Notes: generated from the sequence alone by a model not told the origin. DNA of 64,000 nt from Atopsyche davidsoni (GCA_022113835.1 JAILWY010000009.1:9710001-9774000), one strand, 5' to 3'. Shown: positions 34,785-47,345, counted from the stretch's first letter. Made by a program: numbers and translations.

Positions 34785-36501
34785 TTAATGAGACGTCTGA
34801 TTTTGTTTGTCAAGAGCAAGTGCATCAATGTTAATATCGATTGATGTTGTCGCTACACGCAAACAGTTTTCCAAATGATCATCAGTGATGCGTGATCTTG
34901 TATGAGATTTGATGTGCTTCATTCTAGTGAAAAGCTGTTCACACGTGTAAGTGTTTCCAAACAGCGAAATCATCAAAAGAGCATGTTTATATATTACAGG
35001 ATATTTCTCCTTATCCAAATATGTTTTGTAAAACTCTTCCAAACCAACTTGATTGAATTTCTCCTTTAACTGTGTATCACAATACATTTCACAATGTTCC
35101 ATTTGTAAAAATCCTGGCAATGAATTCACATCTACGGAGAATGGCGTTGCAAATGCAGCAAAAAGCATGCGATGCTTTTTAAAATCTTGAAATCGGTTTT
35201 CAAATTCCAGCTTCAAGTCTGATATCAACGAAGCGTATTTATCCGTCGCTATTTGTGTGACGTCTGGCTCCAATAATAATGTAGGAAAATTAGTGTAGAT
35301 TTTTGCCCTTAACTGTTGTTCCCAAACCCCAAGTTTCATTTGGAATGCGCAAATATGATCATACATGTTATTGATTAGTTGATCTTTCCCTTGTAGACGA
35401 GTATTAACAATATCTAGATGGCTAACTATATCGACCAGAAATGCAAAGTCTCTAACCCACTCCTTGTCTTCAAATTCCGGGATACGTTTTGACTTGGTTG
35501 CGAAGAATGATTGTATTTCTTGCTTCAAAGCAAAAACTCTTTTCAACATTTTGGCACGGGTCTGCCACCTTACTTCTGCATAAAATGTAACGTCATTATA
35601 GTCTGAATCCAAAGACTTAAGAAACTCTTGGAACTGACGGTGATTCAACCCCTTCGACTTAATAAGGTTTACTGTTTTGATGACCACATTCATGACATGA
35701 TCCATTTTAAGGGACTTGGAACATAAATTTTCCTGATGAATAATGCAATGAAAATTTAGCATCGAAGTATTACCAACTTTCCTGGCCTCGTCTTCAATCA
35801 ATTTTACTAAGCCATTGTGTTTACCAACCATTGCTGGAGCACCATCTGTTGCTAAGCCCGATAAGTTGTAAAGATAAACGATTCAATGTCGATGTAACAG
35901 CTCCTAAGAAATCTTGTGAGCAAGTGGTGTCTTTAAGTGGATACAGTGCCGCTAATTCTTCTGTTTTGTTAAAATGGACATCAACACCTCTAATAAATAT
36001 TGCCACTTGGGCGGTATCTGTTAGATCTGTGCTTTCATCCAATGCTAGAGAATAAAATATGAACTTGGATGCTCGATTTTTCAAATTATCTTCAATATAT
36101 TTTCCAATGTCGTCCACACGCCTAGTAATAGTTTGACGAGACAGGCTTATTTTTGAGAAGTCTGTTTTCTTTTCTGGGCACATAAATTTAACGGCACTCT
36201 CCAAACATTCCTTAACAATTTCACCATCTGAATATGGCTTCGATTTTTTTGCAAGTATCGTGGCTATTGCATAACTAGCTTTTACATAGCATTTTGAGTT
36301 TTCAGTCATATTAGTAAATGTCTGATGTTGTGCAAAAAGTTTTCTTTTTAATAAATTAACTTGGTCTTGTCGAAATTGCCCTTCGTACTTATCAAACCTA
36401 TTTGCATGCTTAGCCTCGTAATGACGTTTAATACTAAACTCTTTTAATGCAGAAACAGAACTATTGCATATCAAGCATATTGGCTTTGATTTAAATTCCA
36501 C
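34785..36501 (-). pseudogene. hAT transposase, nearly intact, one frameshift
   Basis: The N-terminal part (36501 down to 35821) has a BED/C2H2-like finger, C9-x2-C12-x14-H27-x4-H32, and the catalytic FYSLALDESTDLTDTAQ block. The C-terminal part (35831 down to 34785) has the hAT CIIHQE motif, a second RW block (EVRWQTRAKMLKR), and the dimerisation region LFGNTYTCEQLFTRMK with SRITDDHLENCLRV. The family resembles the GTF2IRD2/SCAND3-type hAT transposases. The frames must be joined by a shift near 35840-35870, where the second catalytic motif TDGAPAMVGK lies. No other stop is seen over about 570 residues. Confidence 0.92.
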
Positions 36502-37099
36502 GAAAAAATAGTTTATACTCCATCTGTCTTGAAAACTTCTGTGTGTAAAGGTTTTTACTATTTGACGCCATTTCTGTCTAACTAAGCCTTAATAAACAAC
36601 CACGCACTTTGCAAGCTACCTGCGGACTGGACTTTGCACGATAGCCGGGGATTGCCCAGCAACCCGCCCCGCACCCCTCCCTCCCTTCCCCCCCGTATCC
36701 CGCATTCACGCTCACGAGAATCTACGCGAAATCGACGTGCTCGCTTTTTAAAATCAGCTTAAATTTGTGATTGTTAACACAAAGAAATTGCCACGATAGT
36801 TGAATCAATGTACTGAGATATTTCCATATATATGATATGATACGAACTACGCTCAATGGAATATTCTAATGGTGGTTTTATGTAAAATAAAATAAAAATG
36901 TTTGCATATGCTCAGTGGGCCAAAAATAAACGCCCGCGTGCCACGCGTGGCACGCGTGCCATGGGTTGGCCACCTATGCACTACACTATCCTCTCTAAAA
37001 AAAACTATGAACACCTGCTATGAGCATAAATATATTTTATGTACAGTGAGATGGTCGTAGATCTCTTCTGGGGAAAGACACCTGAAAAAGAAGTTAATT

Positions 37100-38105
37100 A
37101 TAATTTAATAAAGCTCGTTGGCTTTAAGGGTTAATGATTTGAACATAAAAAATATAGGGCGTGATTTTCTGGTCATTTTGCTATTCATATTTGATACATA
37201 TGGAGTATAAATCAAAGCAGTGTTTTGTGGATGTAAAAATTGAATATTGTACCATCTGAGCATTTGATTGTAAAACTAAGTGGTATATGAAATACCAATC
37301 GATTTCATCAAAGCACCCAATCGTCGTTACGTTCTCACGTGATATATTATATTATTGTGTAGGTATATATTTACGTATACAATATTAAATTGGAATGATT
37401 ATATTTATCTGAAGATAGTGCTAGCATCGCGAATTTATATTTGTAAATTATCGTGGAGCTGGATTTTTTTTTATCTTTTATTATACTTAAAATGTGGACA
37501 ATTTCTTTTCTAAATGTTCAGCATTATAATATTGACAATTTAGTTTGATTCCGCAGTGAAAAATAGAGATGCGGGCAAAAAAAATAATATTATTCTGCGG
37601 TTAATAACCGTCGCTCGACATCCGACTATGAAACCCGAGCCCTCTCGGTCTAGCCATGTAAAATTACAAGCTTTATCAAGTGAAAGACACATTTTGAATT
37701 AATTAATGAGATAATAAATAATATTGCATATCAAATTAAATTTGAATATTACATTCCAGCATATCGCCACTGGGCAGCGTTGTTTATTTAACTTCTAGTA
37801 AGATACTTACAGTAAGTATCTACTAAATTCTACCGGTACGTCAAAACAGGTCTGTAGTGTGAAAAACCTGTCAGAATTTTTAAAGACTTATCATTATTTC
37901 ATTGGTGATTTACAAAGCGTCTGAGATTATAATTGATTGCGCCCGTAACTTGGGAGCCGGGTGACGTAAGGCTATAGACCTGGGAGCATCATACTATAGT
38001 CATAATATATTTTACTACCAAACAGTAAAATAGCAGATGGGCTCGAATATTTTTTTCTATATATTCGACGTATACAAACGGATTGCATCGTTTTCGTTTC
38101 TAAGA
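37100..38105. other. Intergenic, no gene seen
   Basis: AT-rich. One short palindrome (AGATACTTAC with AGTAAGTATCT near 37800) is the only structure noted. Confidence 0.6.
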
Positions 38106-38109
38106 ATTA

Positions 38110-38520
38110 TTAGAATAGACAAGAGATATAGTGCTGTACTCGCTTTATTCTCAATACCCATTGTATAGTTTGTTGACTGCATGTTGACAATAATGTGTGA
38201 CGTCGAAGAGTGCCGAGTCTGCCATCTTCCAATACAAAATCATAAGGATACGATCCAAACTCGATATAATAATATAGTCTAAGTATATGCGTAACATAAT
38301 GCCTGGTACGCAGTGTCGTGCGGTACAGATGTGGTGCACCTTGGAACATTTGGAAAAAAAATAAACATAAATACCAGAAACGGTGAACACAAGTGCTCGA
38401 AGTGTCTGGCCGACATCGGGTCTAGGCAGGTACGCCCTGTCACCCGACCAGGGCTGCTCAAGTCGGCGGTCTGGGGCTAGAGGAGAAAATAAAAATTCAT
38501 TACACCAACAATTTTTATTT
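38110..38520 (-). repeat. Possible solo LTR or retroelement 3' end
   Basis: Read on the minus strand, a moderately GC-rich block from about 38480 runs to GGTATTGAGAATAAAGCGAGTACAGC near 38130, with a polyadenylation hexamer followed by a T-rich stretch, as in the R region of an LTR. I could not find clear TG...CA ends or a target duplication. The minus strand also has an acceptor-like TTTCTCCTCTAG at 38478-38489, so an exon remains a weaker alternative. Confidence 0.3.
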
Positions 38521-39059
38521 GTATTGTTCTTGCTAAAAAAAAGCATAATGGCTTTAAATAATGAGGCGATAACAAGTAGGTTTTAATTACAACTTATTCA
38601 AAACATTCTTCACTATTTATCAAAGATAGTTTTTAAAATATTGTTTTTCTCAACTATGAAAAAATTGTGAGAGTGAGGTAAGGTTTTGAAAGAATTTTGT
38701 AACTCTGCAATAACAGTTTGTAAAAAAAGCAATATTTGGATTACTTTAAAAATATTCCCAGTAAAATTCATCATAATATATAATAGCACGTTCTAGATTG
38801 CCACGCATACTACTAATTAAGTGATCGTTACTTACCAGCGTCAAAATGTCTCACTTAATCTTATTTGATTTACGAAACCGGGCGATCACCTCGCTCGTTT
38901 TGCACAGACTAACGACACTGAAGGCAACGAGAATAATGAATCATCGATTTCACCATCATTATTGTTACCCATAGACCAAACACCGGCACAGCTCGGGCAG
39001 GAGTAGAACTTAAAAAAAATTAAGTAGCAATCATTATTATCAAGAAAAAAAAATTCGCA

Positions 39060-39585
39060 GTGCATTATCGTTGCGAAACGCGGTCTGCCCCGGGTCGGTT
39101 CGAAGCACCTGAAGCTTGGTGGGGCGGGGCGGGCGGGGCGGGCGGGGCTCGCTCACCTCAGTCCGCCACCAGCCGCGGTGCAGAGAGCCCGTCCTACACG
39201 CGCGGCGAGCGAGCCGACAGCAGACCCGCCGGGCGCGCGTTGCATAGCAACCGAGGACAAATAAACAACAGCGCCCGCAGGCGAAACGTTTGGTGACTTG
39301 GAAAACTGAATAAAGTTTGTGGCGCGTAAAAAGAGTGTCCGGTGATCGATATAGGTGGTCGCGCGCTTCCCGGAGCGTGTTGGTAACTTCCGTGTCTTGT
39401 CACAACGCTTCCGAGAACTTCGGTGTGATTCCGTTTAGTTGTGAATTTGTGAAGTACCGTGTCCGGGCCGATCCGCCGGTGACGTCACCGACTGTCTGAC
39501 TAGACATCACTAACTTTTTTGGATGTGCCAAAGAATTTATTATTGCCGCTGATATCTTCTATGCGTCTGGTTCTGCAAGCGAGTG
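39060..39585 (+). promoter_or_regulatory. CpG-rich promoter and first exon of an unseen + strand gene
   Basis: A GC- and CpG-rich block stands out from AT-rich flanks. It has a run of GGGGCGGGGC/GGGCGGGGC boxes at 39118-39148, an X-box-like GTTGCATAGCAAC at 39239-39251, and a CRE palindrome GGTGACGTCACC at 39478-39489. It ends in a strong donor, GAGTG|GTGAGT, at 39586. A start codon at 39561 would encode MRLVLQAS before the splice in phase 1; a short upstream ORF begins at 39522. The next exon is not visible, so the product is unknown. Confidence 0.55.
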
Positions 39586-40125
39586 GTGAGTTTACAGTTT
39601 TAACAGGCCTCTCGAGTGCTTCGCTGCGTTATATCTGATGTCTTATTTATGATGTTTCGACTTTGTGACAAGTTGCCGTTTGATAGTGAATATTGAAGTA
39701 TGCATTATTTGATTTATTATTTAGTTCTCTTGGAATGGTTAACTGAAGACTTGCGGTTGTATTTGGCAATACTTTCGGGTTATTTATTCGTTCGTTGGAA
39801 TATGAATCCATTAAAAATGATGCAAGCGCAGGTGGCTTGTTTTGACATTTTATCCGCTTCGATTTTAGGAGTGTGTTTGTTTTCATGTTAATTATTGTTA
39901 CTTGGTGCTAGTTTTGGATATTCGTATTTTCGACGGTAGTACTTATATTTGCTTAGGCTACTTAGCTGCTCTAATGAGCTTTGAAAGTAAAGTTTTATGT
40001 GCAAATAATGTAAATTATTATTATTTCTAACTACTTATTTATCTAGCAGGTATGAGTGCCTTACTCGTCTATATTAATAAATTTAAAAAAATTTCATTTT
40101 ATCGTTTATTCTCAACGTGCAGATT

Positions 40126-40170
<45 letters not shown>

Positions 40171-43100
40171 AATGTCAATTAAGTTTTATTTTATGACCGC
40201 ATTTATTAATTTTTATCTTGCATTTAATTGCAATCTGCACTCCTCTGATCCAAGAAGCCCAGCACGCCTCTTGTACAAATGTTCTGACATTCACAGTAGA
40301 GTCTCGAATTTCTCAAACAGATAGTCGATATTCTGACCACTTTACTGAAACATTGTTAAATAATGGGTAGTATCGATTTGGGTACGAAATAAAAACCACA
40401 AGCTATCACTTTTTAATATTAGATGGTCAATCTGTCGTGGGACCATCTGAGTTTTTATAATATTAATGACCACTTTAAAAGGAAACGGTGAGATAATCCT
40501 TAACTTTTTGGATTATTTTAAGCCTCAAGTGTCTAGCAATCGCGCACGGGAATCAGAAAATTTCCGCAGTGAAGATTCCGATTATGTTTTGTAGGCCTCC
40601 TAGACCAAAAGGAAGTAATTAAAATACCTCCTTGCTTATCGCACAGGTTCATCAATTTATTCGTCGGCTGACCATGCCCAGTTCTTATTACATAAAGGCA
40701 TACCTTCTAAGGATAGTTACTCGATTATTTCTACTTTGACAGGGTATGTTATTGAACACTTTTGGAAACAAAATATTAAATAATTTATGTAGTTTATTGA
40801 GGTCTGTAAGGTTCAGAGACCAAATCAACTAAAACAAGCGCACATTCCTATTTATTCACACGTTAAAAGATACTGTTAACATTTATTAATTAAAACAACA
40901 TATCATTTTTAAGTGATTAATAATAGCAATTTTTATTATAACATTCAATTTTCTATCAGCGATAACTCTCCTGCGCGAATCTCGATTTGCCATCATAACT
41001 ATTATTATGCACGAAGATATAAAGCATTCAATAATTACAGTAACATCCAATTAAAGCAATATCTTCAGCCGGCGATCTCCTCGTATTGCACGTTGCACTT
41101 CCAGCAAGTCGGGCACGAACATTGCCGATTTCCAAAGTCAGTTCCCACACTCCACGGGCGAAATGTCAAAACAACCGAGAAAGTGTCGATTGTTTTTGTT
41201 GCCTCGAATTAGGAGCGGCTTTTCTCTCCGAGCTCTGTGGCGGCGGAGACGCTCAAGAAATCAACAATCCTACCCATGGGCCTTCCATTGTTTTTTTATT
41301 CGCACGAATCTCAGGTAGGTATTGATTTCGGACACGTGTGTGATGCGCCGGCGATAGTAACGAGCGGTTTCTCGCTATATTGTTCCGGGAAGGTAGGTTC
41401 TGAAGTCCGCGCGATTCATTAGCAGGTAGATTTGCGTGATTTATCAAATTACGCCTAGAAATCGTGCGTCACCTGAAGCTCGCATGCAGTGATGTCCGAT
41501 TGAATGCTTATATTCCTTATTTGGAAGTAGTTTTGTGTTTCATAAATTTTAATTCTAAGAGTTTATGACAACGCAAATTGATTTTTTTATGGTTCGTCAA
41601 CAATAAAAATAAGTTTTATTCGATAGGCCCATTTTGAGAATGCACACAAATCAAAATATTACAGAAACTAATAATGGTTTATGTTTAGTATAAATTTTGC
41701 TTTGGAGATCAAATAGATAATTCAAGTGTATGTGGTGATTATCGTAGAAATTTTTGCTTTATAATCTTTACTGGCACAAGGAAATCAAAGCGTTTCTAGT
41801 TAATTGAGTTATTTCTATTGGTGTTGTCTTATTATCTTGATAAGTATAAAATAAATCAAACAACAGAGAGAGGCACGAAGCGCGAAAACCACTCAGCGGA
41901 ATGAATACGTCCAGCACAGATCGATCGCATCTCTCCGTGATTATCGACGGCGGTTTGATTGCACACTTTTACATTGTGCGGAGGCAGCTGGCGCGGCTCG
42001 CGTCTGCTCGTTATGCAAGAAAGTTACAGGCTCCTCCGTCTCCGAGGAATGCCCAGCATTCCTGCGGCGACCGCTGGCCCAGCGCAGCCCGTCGCCGGCG
42101 ATCTGCGCGGTGCATGCATTACTCATCCAGCAGCTGACTCATGCTAGACCAGCGCCAACCGTGGGCCCGCGAGCTAATAGATTAACACTATCGCAATATT
42201 ATCAAAATCAGGCTAGCTAAACTCAAACAATGCAGATTAAAACTATTTTTTAAATGTCACAAGGCTTAATATTAATAGTTCATCGTATATGTTTACTTGC
42301 ACCCAATGTATTTCAGTGCCATTTATTTGACCTGAATTATATGCGATTTCAATAATCGCAATCACTCAATTTGATGCAATATTATGTAGATATCTGTGTT
42401 ATCAATTATGCGACAAAACATTGCTATGTAAGTGAATGTTATCGCATATTGTAAATTTGTTATTTGAGATAGTGTTTTTGTGACTGCCTTCACTACACTG
42501 AACATCAGTATGGGTGAGTATCATCTCTTCTGACACGATATATATTCAGGGAGACCTGACGAAGTGAAATATATATACAAAACCTGCCTCGCGGGAATCG
42601 AAAAGAATATGGACGATTTGAAAAGTTAGGCTTCCGATATGCAAACCTCTGGGCGAATAAAACTGACCCGGTCAGTGCGGCGCAGAGCTTAGTTGAAATT
42701 TTTATTTAATTAATTGAATATAAAAAATAAAAATTCGAATAAGTACAATATCTTTGTGCGTCACTCTTATCATTTGGTTGCAGATATGAATTTGTGATCA
42801 ATGTGCATATTGAGAATTATATCAAAAATTAATATGGTGCAAATAATCACACATAATTTTAAATGAGACTTATATTCGTGTTTTTGATACCTGGTGCTAG
42901 ACCATTGATTTTTATCTACATTCCACGCAACTCCGTGATCACCGATCCGGCTCAAACTAAACAGCGTGTGCTTCCCATTGTTTTTCTCTTTGTTTTTCGC
43001 TAATATTTCAAGGGCGCAGTTCCACATACATAAATTAGAGCACAAAACTCTCGTTTGAATGGCGGATTGATTGTCTGCTCATTACTCACATGAGCCCCGC

Positions 43101-45063
43101 GCAGGACTCGTCTTTGCGCCAGAACAATGGGATAAATTGTAGGTATTATTATTCGGTAACTTCACGGAGGGTAACCCTCTTCCCACGACTCCCCTGCGCT
43201 TCACTTGTGCCAATGGGTTAAGGTTATGGAGATAAGGAAAGGAAAATTAGATTGTCACTACCTTTTACTTGAGATTTATAGCTTTTCAGACGAAGAATGG
43301 CTTTCGACGACGCGAGAAGCATAGATGAAATTCGTAGATAACGCTCAATACAAATTTACATTAAGTACCTTAAAGAAAAAGATTTTTTTTAGTTTCTTTC
43401 TCAAGTTCGTGATTGTAAAATGTGTTGATTACAAACCTACGTATTTCTCACAACAAAAAAATATTAATCGGTATCAATTAATTTAAACACGATGACTTAT
43501 TGATTAAATGGCATACGTATACTGCATAATGCATATATTGTATATCAATACACCCACCATTGTCCCTTATTGATTTAGCTGTATCATCTATGTACATCGT
43601 GATATGATACAAATATTTTTTTTATTTTCAAAATAATTAAATAATTTTTTTTCACCTATTTATTTTCATTATGTTAATGTCCAACGTAAAAGTTTACCTA
43701 CACTTATCAAAAAAATTAGCTACTAAATCAAGTCAAATGATTCTATGCCCCTATTTTCCAACACTTAATATTCCTGCCAGTGACGCGCATATTCAAGATG
43801 TTTTGTTGTTTTATTGTTAAAGGTTCATTACTACCTGACTTTTTAGCACCGTCCCGCGGAGCATCATAAATGCTCCCTCGTTTTTTGCTATTTTACTTTT
43901 CAATTAGCGCCTACTTACTAAGATTTTAAGCACTCGATAATTTCAGCGCCCCAGTACACATGCAAAGGTCTTCTAAATCAACTTTTTTATCGTGGATTCT
44001 CACGTTTCCACATTTCCCATGGGCAGCGTGAAAGAGTAGGCGAGCGATGCAAAGCCCCCATTCGAGTATTTCTAAAGCGATTTTTCACACGGAGAAAATT
44101 TTATGAAAACATCTTTAATGTTGACCAACGATTCCCTGGGATAATATTAATTTTGGGCTCACAATATTTGCATCATACCGGTTGCATATCGAGCATGTGG
44201 TGAAACTGAAAGGACTGTAAATTTTCTGTGTTTCTGTCAACTTTGTTATCTTCGCCTCTCACGACCTGAGCATGGCACCCTTAATCTTAAGTCACAAATC
44301 GATTGTTTTTTTCATTAACAATTTCTCTATATAGTATATGTTTTTACTATTGTATAAGTTGTGAATACGAAATCACCTTCATAGGGGCGAACACCACGGC
44401 ACCAATGCTCGATTTCGTTTATATTATAATAGTCTTTTAAAAATAAAACTCTTAATGTTGTATGAGTAAATATTTTTCATACTTTAAAGACATACTAAGT
44501 CAATATGCTATATTTCAAGAGAAGTGCTAATAACGTTTGGTATTTCATACAATCTCGTGACCGATCACGCTCTTTGAATTGCCCAACATTTTTCACACAA
44601 TCTTTATCGGATCGTGCTCTCTTTGCTTTAATAATATGTTTATGGTTGCGCTTTTGTCCTGCAGGTAAATAAGTTGTTCCGTACTCAAATACACTCTTCC
44701 GTGAGTTCCACTGTAAACGCTAAACAATTTGATACCAAGCCCTTCCTTCTTAAATGCGCGTAATAAAATCGTTAAAATTTATCTTGCGTTCACGGCCCGG
44801 CACTTCGAGGCGGGCGCCTTCCTCCAAATTGAGGGAATATAAGATTTGCGCTAAATATAATTAATGTCCCGGGGGGCAACGCGTGCTATGAACAGCAGAC
44901 ACGAACACATCTCCCGACTGCAATCTTCAACGTACCCTGTATATTTAAAATTTTAAAATCACATGAATATATCAGCCATCTGACAGTTGACGTGTTTATT
45001 GCATGTACAAGTGTTTGCGACTGCTTATTTTCCCTCTGCAGTATTACTTTTATTTTGTAATTA
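39586..45063 (+). other. Probable first intron of the unseen gene, no exon seen
   Basis: AT-rich, with one (TA)n microsatellite and a GC-richer patch at 41950-42170. That patch has open frames on several strands, typical of base composition rather than coding. No second exon with convincing splice sites and protein motif was found. Confidence 0.4.
40129..40169. repeat. (TA)n microsatellite
   Basis: About 40 bp of uninterrupted AT repeats. Confidence 0.97.
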
Positions 45064-46640
45064 AGGGCCAAGTCCCACTTCTCGAGTTTTTTTGATCATT
45101 TTCAGGTCGATTTTGCGAAAAATCGACTGCACTAATCAAAAAAATTTTAATGCAAAAAGTTAGATACATTCTTTCTTCCGAACACAATATATTTTTATTC
45201 CTTATAAATTTACTATTAATATGATAAATGTGTGTTTTTCCGATTGAAGTGTAGGAATTGTGAGATTCGTCCGGTACATTTTCCAAGAATCCTTAACATT
45301 TAAAAGTCTTTTTTTCAATTGGAATTAAAAGATTAAATATAAACCATGTGCGCCTTATTAATTTAAAAATTAAAAAAAAAAAATCTTTATCAAACTTTGG
45401 TTTTAAAAAGTCGTCATTTTATCCAATTTTTCAACATCTTCAAGATTTTATTTTACCCTGAAAATGGACGTTAATTAAATAATAAAAAATAGATAAATAT
45501 AATTTAATATTTTTTTAATACTCTGTAAGAAAATCAACTCTATCAATAGAATAATAAACTAAGAATTAAATAAATCAAATGACACGATTTCTCCAGGTAA
45601 AACGGCCCTCTATTTCTGTCAGAACGGAGATAGCCTCCAAGCGAGCATGACGCCAATTCGTTTCTCGGTATTTAAAAATCGTTATTGGTTGATTTATCGC
45701 TGTACAAGGCTTGACATCTATTAAAAAAGCTATTTAAGCTCATCATGTCACTTTTTAAACATTAATTGTATTAAATTTGTGCGTATTTTGCGAGTAAAAT
45801 ACAAAAATGTATTTTATTTAAAAATCTACTTAGAATATTTGTGACGTGTCAGCCATGCTTGATCCATAGAGAACGGAGCAGATGACAGCTTAGGCTACTG
45901 TGCTCGTTTGTCGTTGTTAGTATTGGCAACATTGCATTGAAAGCATGTCTCTCTCTAAGATGTCAATTTGGCAACATAGCTACTTTGTACAAATGACAAT
46001 TTCGACACAGGAGCATTTGCGACCGTAATACCCGACCCAGTGATACTCAACATTTTTTTTCTTACAAGTCACACATGCAATATTTTTGAGTAATGGCTTT
46101 TTTCAGGCAATTAGTTAGTGGGGACTTGGTTTTACACTTATTTCCCATGTATTAAATCTTAATCTTTAAAACCTAAATATATCCAAACGCCTATTTCAAA
46201 TTTAGTGTGATATTGAGATAAAACTTTTTTATTTTAGAAAAATCGGGTTTATAATTGCTACACACTACTCTCAATACGTTATCAAGGTGAGAATCAGTAA
46301 GTCGATTTCTATATACATTTCTTGCATATTTCACTTTGGAATACGTGTTTCGGGCTGGAGGTTGAGGATGCCTGGTCTAACAGTCATTGGTCGTGAGATC
46401 ATAACGAAGTCTAACCTAAAAATTCATAATTGCATGTACAGTGGCGACGGACAGTTTGTGACAAAATTCAAAATGCCAAGAAAATACTCGCTTTCATATA
46501 CATACTAAGAATCCAAAAGCGAAACGAGTAAATTTATTTTATATATTACTAGTGTCTTGTAAATCAATCGATTGGAGGAAAAATAAGAAAACTGTCGTGA
46601 ATAATCATCTTGTCAGTTAGTAAATTCCTTCTTTTTTTAG

Positions 46641-46885
46641 AATTGTGTCCCTTTGATAGATCGTCAACACCTGATGGAATTAGTGGTGATAAAATTGTGG
46701 AAGTAAAATATCCACTATCAATATCGGGAACAAGTGTTGAAGAAGCAATTCTCAACAAAAAATTAAAATTTTGGAAAATAGATAAAAAACAGAATATTAC
46801 TATAAACGTCCACCACGAATGGTATTTTCAAGTACAAGGACAATTGCACATTACTAAGCCTCCAATGAAGAGAGGCACTGGATGA
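46641..46885 (+). pseudogene. YqaJ-type PD-(D/E)XK exonuclease fragment
   Basis: An acceptor-like CTTCTTTTTTTAG precedes an open segment encoding STPDGISGDKIVEVKYPLSI, then EEAILNKKLKFWKID and HHEWYFQVQGQLHITK. PDG, the D-x(n)-EVK acidic/lysine set and QVQGQLHIT are hallmarks of YqaJ/lambda-exonuclease-like nucleases, which occur as multicopy genes in arthropods. The frame then runs into a retroelement tail at 46859 and ends PPMKRGTG-stop, so the domain's C-terminus is missing. It may be a dead passenger gene of the surrounding element. Confidence 0.75.
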
Positions 46886-46975
46886 AGAAGAAAAGAAATA
46901 ACCTGTATAATGTTCAGATTTCTGTCCAGTGTCATATATTTGTTCAATTAATAATAAATAAATGTTTTTGGTGAG
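46859..46975 (+). repeat. Tail of the dispersed repeat, copy 3
   Basis: CCTCCAATGAAGAGAGGCAC, then AAGAAGAAAAGAAATAA and an AATAAATAAATG end, matches the tails at about 26000 and 37080. It directly truncates the exonuclease fragment. Confidence 0.65.
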
Positions 46976-47037
46976 ATGTGTGTTTTCATTATATATATTT
47001 GGGCCTTTTTATTATAATTTACATACATATGTCTAAA

Positions 47038-47145
47038 TAAATATATATATATATATATATATACATACATACATATAAGTATATATATATATGTATATAT
47101 ATATATGCGTGTATATATACATATATATATATATATATTTATATA
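47038..47145. repeat. TA/TATG/CATA microsatellite
   Basis: About 100 bp of interrupted TA, TACA and TATG repeats, inside the long-TIR element near its right end. Confidence 0.93.
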
Positions 47146-47345
47146 TGTATTATGTCACTTTATTTTTGTATGTTGAAAACTGATTTTTTTAGAGTATTGA
47201 GTATTTATTAGAAATAAAAAAAAGCTTCCGTTTGGAAGAAGGGATTTATCTAACTTTTTGCATTTAAATTTTTTTGGTTGGTGCATTCGATTTTTCGCAA
47301 AAGGTACGAGAAAATGATCAAAAAACTCAAATATGGAACCTCCAA

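Larger units (their letters stand above)
33132..36978 (-). mobile_element. hAT transposon, 3.85 kb including nested insertions
   Basis: The terminal inverted repeats are CATAGGTGGCCAACC at both ends, with identical 8-bp flanks CACTACAC (33124-33131 and 36979-36986). The subterminal right end holds GCCACGCGTGGCACGCGTGCC palindromes. The transposase lies on the minus strand. Without the nested mariner and MITE the element is about 2.4 kb. The perfect duplication and long open frames suggest a fairly young insertion. Confidence 0.95.
32860..37095 (+). repeat. Dispersed repeat, copy 2, split by a 3.8-kb insertion
   Basis: The left part 32860-33131 and right part 36979-37095 together match copy 1 at 25645-26045 in order. 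The break is exactly at an 8-bp duplication (CACTACAC) created by the hAT element between them. Removing 33132-36986 restores a continuous copy. Confidence 0.88.
45064..47345. mobile_element. Long-TIR element, 2.3 kb, carrying an exonuclease fragment
   Basis: The left end (from GGGCCAAGTCCCACTTCTCG, preceded by TTAA) and the inverted right end (about 47215-47345) match over roughly 110 bp. Shared blocks include GAGTTTTTT-GATCATTTTC, TTTTGCGAAAAATCGA and AATGCAAAAAGTTAGATA. The outermost 20 bp of the right end is diverged and no right TTAA is found. A related sequence fills 61.4-62.2 kb. The superfamily is not determined. Confidence 0.7.

Noticed and set aside
39060..39296. Open frame over the CpG island
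   Set aside because: It is Gly/Ala/Arg/Ser-rich, crosses the GC-box run, and fits a promoter region better than coding sequence.
41901..42160. Overlapping open frames on both strands in a GC-rich patch
   Set aside because: Several frames are open at once, none has a domain, and there are no matching splice sites. This is a composition effect.
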